DNA of 36,363 nucleotides from a virus. The position numbers and the translations under genes are program-made. The stretch covers positions 1 to 36,363 of the IMG/VR virus record IMGVR_UViG_3300037069_003721. The stretch is one strand, 5' to 3'. This document shows positions 31,714-36,363 of the stretch, in pieces (position 1 is the first letter of the stretch; each line of letters begins with the position of its first letter). The notes below the pieces were generated by a model. That model was not told the origin of the DNA, ran no database searches, and saw only the letters and a program-made list of their open reading frames with translations.

Positions 31714-31991
31714 CCATTTGTAATCTTTTTGATAAGGGTTTTGAGATAACTAAATTTAAGTTTAGGAATGCCTTCTTTTTCCCTTCTTTCAGGCTCTTTA
31801 AAATGCTTCTGAGCATCATCTATATAATAGCGGGGATTAAACTTAATATCGTAGCCTTGAAGTAATGCGTTCCACTTCATCTTCTCAACACGGGCTAAAG
31901 TTTCAACCGCCCGTCTTTCGCATTCCTTCATGCTTTCGCTTTCACAGGGGAGATGTTCTTCGTAATGATATTCAGTTAAGGACCGCATCAT
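31710..31991 (-). CDS. Hypothetical small protein
   Basis: A 93-aa charged helical protein (ECERRAVETLARVEKMKWNALLQGYDIKFNPRYYIDDAQKHFKEPERREKEG). ATGs at 31991 and 31988 are both possible; each overlaps the upstream gene by about 20 bases. No family recognised. Confidence 0.55.
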   Translation of the reverse strand: MMRSLTEYHYEEHLPCESESMKECERRAVETLARVEKMKWNALLQGYDIKFNPRYYIDDAQKHFKEPERREKEGIPKLKFSYLKTLIKKITNG

Positions 31992-32364
31992 TTTCTTTTT
32001 CTTTCGCTTCTCGTTCTTTTTTCTTTGCGTTGAGTTCTAATCCTATCTGATGAGCTACTTCATTGGCTGCAGATTTACGCAGAGTATGGATAAAATATGC
32101 GTCAGGCTTATGTGATTCAGTAGGGGATACATGCAGAATGCTGCCGCAAAGAACGAAAAGTTGGCTATCTTTAAGTTTTTCCTTATGTTCTTCTGCACAA
32201 GGAACCATAGCTCCTGCTATAATTCTTTCAGACCATTCTTCAAACTCTTTACGGCCCATAGGCAAAGGCCTAGGCTCATTCATTTGATCTACGATAACAT
32301 CTTTAGGTGTAGATTGTAGGTTTTTACCAAAGAGTTTAGCTATGAGAGAATGGAACAACTTCAT
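31972..32364 (-). CDS. Conserved podovirus packaging-region protein
   Basis: A 130-aa protein. The centre, LPMGRKEFEEWSERIIAGAMVP then SPTESHKPDAYFIHTLRKSAANEVAHQIG, is a pattern I recall from hypothetical proteins beside small terminases in related phages. The ends are basic and probably disordered. Its start overlaps the small terminase stop (ATGA). A role as packaging accessory is likely by position. Confidence 0.65.
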   Translation of the reverse strand: MKLFHSLIAKLFGKNLQSTPKDVIVDQMNEPRPLPMGRKEFEEWSERIIAGAMVPCAEEHKEKLKDSQLFVLCGSILHVSPTESHKPDAYFIHTLRKSAANEVAHQIGLELNAKKKEREAKEKENDAVLN

Positions 32365-32831
32365 TTATCTTCCTTCAAACTTTGTTTGATATATTCTTTA
32401 AGCTCAGAATCGGACATTCTTTTAATTTTTTCTTTTTCTGCTAATTGGGTGTCATCTGTCTTTACTTCAATATCATGCTTGTCTCGCCACCTATGGCGGT
32501 TCTTCATATTGAAGATCCAAATTGTGGGATTTATTTTAGGTCCATCGGCATCTTCCCACATACCTTTCATGCCTTGCATCTCCCAGAAATGGAGGTTTTT
32601 TAGAAAAGCGGTTTTTTTGGCTTCGGAAAAGGCGGGGTGTACTTTTGCCCACTCGTATAAGGTATCTAGGTTCACATCTATGACTGCAGCAAAAGTGTCA
32701 AAACTAAGACCTGAAGCCATATGCTTTACAAGCATTTCGCAATATTCAGGACGGTAAAGACTAGGACGACCGAATACATAATCCGGTGGTTTTGCGGAAG
32801 GCTTTTCAGGTTCTTTCTTTTTCTTTGCCAT
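32361..32831 (-). CDS. terS: Terminase small subunit
   Basis: A 156-aa protein. ATG 32831 with AAGG six bases before is preferred over the longer frame, which would read through the palindrome at 32858-32893. GRPSLYRPEYCEMLVKHMASGLSFDTFAAVIDVNLDTLYEWAKVHPAFSEA is a helix-turn-helix of the small-terminase type, followed by the KKTAFLKNLHFWEMQ and WIFNMKNRHRWRDK oligomerisation helices. It recognises the packaging site. The C-terminus is basic and acidic mixed (SLKEDK). Confidence 0.85.
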   Translation of the reverse strand: MAKKKKEPEKPSAKPPDYVFGRPSLYRPEYCEMLVKHMASGLSFDTFAAVIDVNLDTLYEWAKVHPAFSEAKKTAFLKNLHFWEMQGMKGMWEDADGPKINPTIWIFNMKNRHRWRDKHDIEVKTDDTQLAEKEKIKRMSDSELKEYIKQSLKEDK

Positions 32832-32857
32832 GCAATACCTTGAGGAGAATAAAATGG

Positions 32858-32893
32858 TGGCCAGTCGTCGGTACCTAGGATACCTACTGGCCA
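32858..32893. repeat. Inverted repeat upstream of the small terminase gene
   Basis: TGGCCAGT (32858-32865) is the reverse complement of ACTGGCCA (32886-32893), with an inner GGTA/TACC pair (32870-32873, 32881-32884). No clear T-tract follows on either strand. It could be an operator, a packaging-site element bound by the small terminase, or an RNA hairpin. Confidence 0.5.
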
Positions 32894-32938
32894 TTAGTTA
32901 TTTAGCTTATTTTTTAGTGATTCTCAAGGCTTAAGGTG

Positions 32939-33115
32939 TCATTTTGATTTATATAGAGGGAGTTCTTTATTTAAACTAGATGAATGTGAACCGGGCCTGT
33001 AACGATGCTTAGAGAAGGAAGTCTTAGTAATCCTACGCATAAGAGCTATTTGCTCTTCTATTTCTTTCCAAAATCTTTCGCTTTTAGTTAAACGCTTCTT
33101 CTTTATTCTTCTCAT
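32939..33115 (-). CDS. Small basic protein
   Basis: A 58-aa, strongly basic protein (MRRIKKKRLTKSERFWKEIEEQ, then LMRRITKTSFSKHRYRPGS). ATG 33115 overlaps the previous stop as ATGA, which supports it as real. It could bind DNA or RNA, but no motif is present. Confidence 0.55.
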   Translation of the reverse strand: MRRIKKKRLTKSERFWKEIEEQIALMRRITKTSFSKHRYRPGSHSSSLNKELPLYKSK

Positions 33116-33378
33116 ACAACCCTCTTTATAACGGTTTCTTCGTGTGTATCCGCCTCGCCACCAAGGTCTATCTTATCTAAGTCTGAAATCATCTTTATAG
33201 CCTGGCAGATATGGTACGTTTCATCCCTTTGATTATCGGTGTGTATTATGTTATCTGTGGCTCTAGCTATATTTAAAAGCCTTTGTATGATTTCTAAGAC
33301 TACATCTGAATCAAGCGGCATATGCCCACCGGATGATTTTATTAAGTCTACCCACCTTTGTATTTCATGTATTTTCAT
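33112..33378 (-). CDS. Hypothetical small helical protein
   Basis: An 88-aa protein (MKIHEIQRWVDLIKSSGG ... VVLEIIQRLLNIARATDNII ... YHICQAIKMISDLDKI). No family recognised. It has the shared leader GGAGGGCAATTTT before its ATG, like the three genes upstream, so it is probably made with them. A perfect TATACC/GGTATA hairpin lies just upstream (33392-33410). Confidence 0.6.
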   Translation of the reverse strand: MKIHEIQRWVDLIKSSGGHMPLDSDVVLEIIQRLLNIARATDNIIHTDNQRDETYHICQAIKMISDLDKIDLGGEADTHEETVIKRVV

Positions 33379-33391
33379 AAAATTGCCCTCC
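33379..33391 (-). promoter_or_regulatory. Shared ribosome-binding leader, copy 1 (variant)
   Basis: GGAGGGCAATTTT precedes the ATG at 33378. The other three copies read GGAGGGCAAAACC; this one shares the first eight or nine bases and the spacing. Confidence 0.6.
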
Positions 33392-33422
33392 TATACCCTT
33401 ATCGGTATAATGGGGAAAAGCT

Positions 33423-33992
33423 TTAGTTTTTTATAAACAAAGTTGATTCGTATTGAGTAGGCCTAGTGTCTGGGCTATCACCTTCAAACCCTTTGGCTGT
33501 ATTGTCCCCAAACTGCAGGCTATTTCCGGTAACCTTAAAGATTTGGTACAGTTTACCACCCCTTGCGGGGGTCAGGGTAGGATCGGCTGCTGAGGAGGGC
33601 AATCCTGCAACGTCCCTACCCTGATTTATAGTCCAGTTCGTAATGTTGTAGCACTTCTCCGTATTGCACTCGTCTACGGTGGTCTGGTCCACTATAGTGG
33701 CTGTTACTGATTGATAAGTGTAGTCGATACTATTGCCTGATAAGGTATAGGTCCCTGCTGCTTCAACGGTCATAACCAAGTCTTTACAGTCAGCATCGCT
33801 ATAGGCGTTAATGGTCGCTGTTACAGAACCATTGTTGAAGACAAAGGTCATAGTTGAATCATCTGAACAAGCTGACTTCCAAGTACCAGTTAGAGCATCA
33901 TTAGATACAGTTGCATTCGATGTATCACCTTTATGTTTTTGACCGCACGCCGCTAAAGCTATTATTGTTATGATATATATAAAGCTTCTCAT
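33423..33992 (-). CDS. Lipoprotein
   Basis: A 189-aa exported protein. The signal MRSFIYIITIIALAAC ends in a lipobox (LAAC, Cys 16), then GQKHKGD, so it should be lipid-anchored. The mature part is a beta-rich domain (TGTWKSACSDDSTMTFVFNNGSVTATI ... GTYTLSGNSIDYTYQSVTATI) like lipocalin or META-type folds, with several Cys that may form disulfides. Phage lipoproteins are often superinfection-exclusion or surface-altering genes (Cor, Llp); that role is inferred here. Confidence 0.8.
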   Translation of the reverse strand: MRSFIYIITIIALAACGQKHKGDTSNATVSNDALTGTWKSACSDDSTMTFVFNNGSVTATINAYSDADCKDLVMTVEAAGTYTLSGNSIDYTYQSVTATIVDQTTVDECNTEKCYNITNWTINQGRDVAGLPSSAADPTLTPARGGKLYQIFKVTGNSLQFGDNTAKGFEGDSPDTRPTQYESTLFIKN

Positions 33993-34005
33993 GGTTTTGC
34001 CCTCC
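33993..34005 (-). promoter_or_regulatory. Shared ribosome-binding leader, copy 2
   Basis: GGAGGGCAAAACC directly before ATG 33992, identical to the copies at 34452-34464 and 34698-34710. GGAGGG is seven bases from the start. Confidence 0.7.
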
Positions 34006-34016
34006 GTTTTTAAACC

Positions 34017-34451
34017 TTAGAAAGAGACCAGTATTTTACTTAGAGTTAAGGTATCGTTTGGCTTATAGTTCTCATAGAACTCCTTATGCTCTTTATCTTT
34101 TGCTGACACTACGTTCTGGACGCTTTCCTGATGTATACAAGCGCTTTTAAGAGCCTCGTTTGCGTTCCACATTACAATCACAGTTGGATCTATACAGAAG
34201 CTTTGCCAATCCCAACGCGCTTCATAGACTGCACATTCTCCACTTTCATGATCGGTTAACATAGTGCTTCTATCTACCTGACCCTCATAGACAAACGCTG
34301 TATCTTGTATCTTCCATCCATCTTGTTCAGGCAGCTTGTATTGGCACATTAAAGGATGTCCAGGTTGAACCGCATAAGTGAAATGTGCATATAAAACGAC
34401 GCTTATGGTTAAAATGCTAGCTATGGCTAGTGTGTATTTTAAAAGTCTCAT
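34017..34451 (-). CDS. Exported protein with N-terminal signal
   Basis: A 144-aa protein. MRLLKYTLAIASILTISVVLYAHFTYA is a signal peptide or anchor with possible cleavage after YAHFTYA. The mature part has four Cys (CQY, ECAV, FCID, ACIH), likely two disulfides, which fits a periplasmic or surface location. No domain recognised. It is co-transcribed with the lipoprotein and has the same leader. Confidence 0.7.
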   Translation of the reverse strand: MRLLKYTLAIASILTISVVLYAHFTYAVQPGHPLMCQYKLPEQDGWKIQDTAFVYEGQVDRSTMLTDHESGECAVYEARWDWQSFCIDPTVIVMWNANEALKSACIHQESVQNVVSAKDKEHKEFYENYKPNDTLTLSKILVSF

Positions 34452-34464
34452 GGTTTTGCCCTCC
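34452..34464 (-). promoter_or_regulatory. Shared ribosome-binding leader, copy 3
   Basis: GGAGGGCAAAACC before ATG 34451, identical over 13 bases to the copies before 33992 and 34697. Confidence 0.7.
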
Positions 34465-34475
34465 TAATTACTCTT

Positions 34476-34697
34476 TTACTGTCTTTCTTCCATGTATTCT
34501 TCTAAGAGCTTTAGCCTGATAGCGAAGTCTGCCATTATCAGCTCTACTTTTCTTGCATCGTTAGCCATACCTTCAAAATCTTCACTATTTTTCAAACATC
34601 TATGAATTTGACCTAATTTTATCTTCATTTCTTTTACTTGTGATTCGCACATTTTTACTATGTCTTGTTTAGTGAAAGTTGGTTCTTTAAGTTCCAT
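34476..34697 (-). CDS. Small coiled-coil protein
   Basis: A 73-aa helical protein (QDIVKMCESQVKEMKIKLGQIHRCLKNSEDFEGMANDARKVELIMADFAIRLKLLEEYMEER) with heptad-like spacing. There is no signal. It is the first gene of this minus-strand group and has leader copy 4. Function unknown. Confidence 0.65.
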   Translation of the reverse strand: MELKEPTFTKQDIVKMCESQVKEMKIKLGQIHRCLKNSEDFEGMANDARKVELIMADFAIRLKLLEEYMEERQ

Positions 34698-34710
34698 GGT
34701 TTTGCCCTCC
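34698..34710 (-). promoter_or_regulatory. Shared ribosome-binding leader, copy 4
   Basis: GGAGGGCAAAACC before ATG 34697, identical to the copies at 33993 and 34452. Confidence 0.7.
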
Positions 34711-34909
34711 CTTGTTACATATTACTTATCGGAGCTTTTTGAATAAGCTTTAGCCCTTTTTGTAACTATTTTGTAATTACCCAATATCACATGCTTATTT
34801 TTTGATCATTTATATAGATAATTTAATAGACGTGTAGTAACTTGAGACCTTTTTCAATAGGTGGTTTTATGTATTACACAGCACATTATCCAGATGTATG
34901 GAGACGTAA
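34711..34909. promoter_or_regulatory. Divergent region between the exported-protein group and the toxin
   Basis: An AT-rich gap between genes that point away from each other, so it should hold promoters both ways. TTGATC at 34801 followed by TATAGATAATTTAATAG is a weak plus-strand candidate; no -35/-10 pair is convincing. A direct repeat of TTTGTAA-TA lies near 34760-34780. GGAGA is five bases before the toxin ATG. Confidence 0.35.
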
Positions 34910-36028
34910 ATGAGATTTTTAGCGATTTTTTTAGCTCTTTTACCCAACTTGCTCTTTGCAAGCTTAGACATGACAAAATGTGGTGATTGTGAATCATCAC
35001 AAGGCCGAGGAGGGCAGCACAACCCTCCTCAACAACAAAGGAGCGATAAATCTAAACGAGATAGAGGAAATAAAAAAGAAGAAAAATTAGAGTCTGGAAA
35101 AATCTATAGAGCTAAAGCTGCGCCGCACTATTGGAAAAAGGTTTGCTCTGAAGATACCCAAGAACAGCGTCAAAGGTTGAATACCGTTAAAGGTAAACAA
35201 CCGGATTTAGATAACATGTTAGAGATAGCTGATACGGCTCTGACACATGCTGAGTATGCAAATGATGAGATACCAGACGATTACAGGACAGGTTACGACG
35301 ACGATGGCCATACTGATTATTCTCGTATTTATAACAAAATCGCTAGAATATTTATAGATACGTTTGATAAGGGTACAGCCCTTGTACCTATCGTTAGCGA
35401 AGGTAGGGATATCATTGAAGCTGTAACAGGTAAAAACGCTATCACAGGTGAGGAGTTAACTGCTTTTGAACGAGGCCTAGCTATTGTAGGTGCTGCAACG
35501 CTAGGCTTTGGTGATAAGCCTCTAAAAGCTATTAAAGCTCTTAGCACTATAGCTCACGAAACTAGCATCTTTACTGACGGTTATCATACCGTAAAATCGA
35601 CCGTTCAGCCCGCCTTTAGCTCCGCCTATAAACTATTATGGGAAAAGTCTTCTGACGAAATAGCAGAAACTATGAGATTCATTAGAAAATACAAAGTCGA
35701 TTTTAGTAAAGAAACTAGAGTGGACTGGATTAATTCTTTTTTTAAAGGCTCGAAAGTAGAAGTGCTTAAAGCAGATGAAATAGGGATTCGTTATTATACA
35801 AAAGGTGGAAACTCTCCTAGGTCTCATTTTCTTACAGATAAATTAACTGATAATCCTCAAGCTGATTTAGCTTTAAGCCGTGCTCCTCAAGATGTAATAG
35901 AGTGGATTATCCCTAAGGGAACGGAAGTACTTAAAAGTAAAGCCGCTCCAAAGTATGGACAACCAGGCGGGGGGTTTCAATACTACGTGCCCAATCCAGC
36001 TGATTTAATTGAGGTAATAAAAAAATGA
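34910..36028 (+). CDS. Secreted polymorphic-toxin-like protein
   Basis: A 372-aa protein. Residues 1-17 are a signal peptide (MRFLAIFLALLPNLLFA). A Gln/Lys/Arg-rich stretch follows (about 30-60). Residues 155-205 (VPIVSEGRDIIEAVTGKNAITG, then ELTAFERGLAIVG) match the pre-toxin PT-TG domain as I recall it. The C-terminus (about 285-372) has RYYTKGGNSPRSHFLTD, IIPKGTEVLKSKAAP and YGQPGGGFQYYVPNP, the kind of end seen in exported toxins; a TNT-like NAD-glycohydrolase or related fold is possible but not proven. A cytosolic immunity candidate overlaps its end by ATGA. GGAGA lies five bases before the ATG. Confidence 0.75.
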   Translation: MRFLAIFLALLPNLLFASLDMTKCGDCESSQGRGGQHNPPQQQRSDKSKRDRGNKKEEKLESGKIYRAKAAPHYWKKVCSEDTQEQRQRLNTVKGKQPDLDNMLEIADTALTHAEYANDEIPDDYRTGYDDDGHTDYSRIYNKIARIFIDTFDKGTALVPIVSEGRDIIEAVTGKNAITGEELTAFERGLAIVGAATLGFGDKPLKAIKALSTIAHETSIFTDGYHTVKSTVQPAFSSAYKLLWEKSSDEIAETMRFIRKYKVDFSKETRVDWINSFFKGSKVEVLKADEIGIRYYTKGGNSPRSHFLTDKLTDNPQADLALSRAPQDVIEWIIPKGTEVLKSKAAPKYGQPGGGFQYYVPNPADLIEVIKK

Positions 36029-36342
36029 GCTTATATGAGATAGGTTCCTTAAGAAAATTATCACTAGAAGACTTAAACACTATCCTTGAGCGTGATGGCA
36101 AATGGCATGGTGTTAGTGATGAATATAGCATATCTACCGTAGATGATTTCTATATTTCCAAAGAAGGTAATACATATACGGTTAAAGTTAACTGCTTTGA
36201 CAACGAGGCCTTTGTTAAAGGCATCCCGAATATAAAATTCGCGTGTGATGTTTTAGAAATGCTTGCGTCTAACTTAAGACGAATTGGTTACCTATGGCCG
36301 GTAGATCCTGAGCATCTTAGAGCATTGGAGGCAAAAAATTAA
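36025..36342 (+). CDS. Candidate immunity protein for the secreted toxin
   Basis: A 105-aa protein without a signal (MSLYEIGSLRKLSLEDLNTI; then ISTVDDFYISKEGNTYTVKVNCFDNEAFVKGIPNIKF). It is acidic and beta/alpha mixed, the size of known immunity proteins, but I recognise no family. Its ATG overlaps the toxin stop as ATGA, which couples the two, and GAGG lies ten bases before. This is the classic layout of a toxin and its immunity. The last 35 residues are repeated at 1-105 because of the contig overlap. Confidence 0.65.
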   Translation: MSLYEIGSLRKLSLEDLNTILERDGKWHGVSDEYSISTVDDFYISKEGNTYTVKVNCFDNEAFVKGIPNIKFACDVLEMLASNLRRIGYLWPVDPEHLRALEAKN

Positions 36343-36363
36343 CCATATGTGGTTATGGTATCA
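36238..36363. repeat. Terminal direct repeat, right copy
   Basis: Matches bases 1-126 with one mismatch (C here at 36362, T at 125). See the left copy. Confidence 0.9.

Noticed and set aside
32858-32893. Terminator before the small terminase gene
   Set aside because: The stem is good, but no clear run of T follows it on either strand, so it is listed as an inverted repeat only.
1-36363. Integrase, CI-type repressor, att site or CRISPR array
   Set aside because: No tyrosine or serine recombinase motif, no helix-turn-helix repressor of CI type and no regular spacer repeats were seen; a plasmid-like or lytic life style remains open.

Overview
The window is one complete genome, or very nearly so, of a small tailed phage of roughly 36.2 kb. 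Bases 1-126 reappear at 36238-36363 (identical for 124 bases, one mismatch near the end). The contig therefore closes into a circle of about 36,237 bp, as expected for a circularly permuted, terminally redundant or circular replicon. The gene set is podovirus-like: small and large terminase, portal, scaffold, major capsid protein, head-tail adaptor, a large tail/propeller protein and low-complexity ejection-type proteins. No tape-measure, sheath or baseplate genes are visible. Moderately low GC, strong Shine-Dalgarno sites, a lipobox lipoprotein and Sec signal peptides point to a bacterial, most likely Gram-negative host. The host cannot be named from the sequence. No integrase, DNA polymerase, tRNA or CRISPR array was found.

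Layout. (1) 34910-36342, continuing across the circle junction to 498, plus strand: a secreted polymorphic-toxin-like protein, an overlapping candidate immunity gene and a small acidic protein, closed off by a strong plus-strand terminator at 1018-1063. (2) 712-1997, minus strand: a small protein and a winged-helix replication initiator whose gene contains iterons and an AT-rich repeat block, resembling the lambda origin inside gene O. (3) 2000-2327: a divergent control region. (4) 2328-5546, plus strand: a tightly overlapping early operon with a small basic protein, an ERF single-strand annealing protein, a zinc-ribbon protein, a RuvC-like resolvase and small unknowns. (5) 5617-6132, plus strand: a second exported protein with a PD-(D/E)XK nuclease signature, its start codon inside an 11-bp hairpin. 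(6) 6107-33115, minus strand: the late region. In transcription order it runs from small terminase through packaging genes, TerL, a structured intergenic region, AEGG-motif and other virion proteins, portal, scaffold, capsid, tail and ejection proteins, fibre-like proteins and the lysis genes. (7) 33112-34697, minus strand: small exported or membrane-associated proteins sharing a near-identical ribosome-binding leader.

Main points. The major capsid gene is split by a 660-nt group I intron that carries an EndoVII-type HNH homing endonuclease. Splicing joins the 53-codon exon 1 in frame to exon 2, and P1 and P10 pairings can be read at both splice sites. The phage carries two separately controlled exported toxin or nuclease candidates, one with an immunity candidate. 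A ~197-nt GC-richer region at 28330-28526 folds into a closed multibranch structure with no recognised family. Several virion proteins share a short [MFY]-A-[EDK]-G-G motif. A 25-26 bp motif occurs upstream of three virion genes and may be a phage-specific promoter.

All functions are assigned by reading motifs and order in the sequence; no database search was possible.
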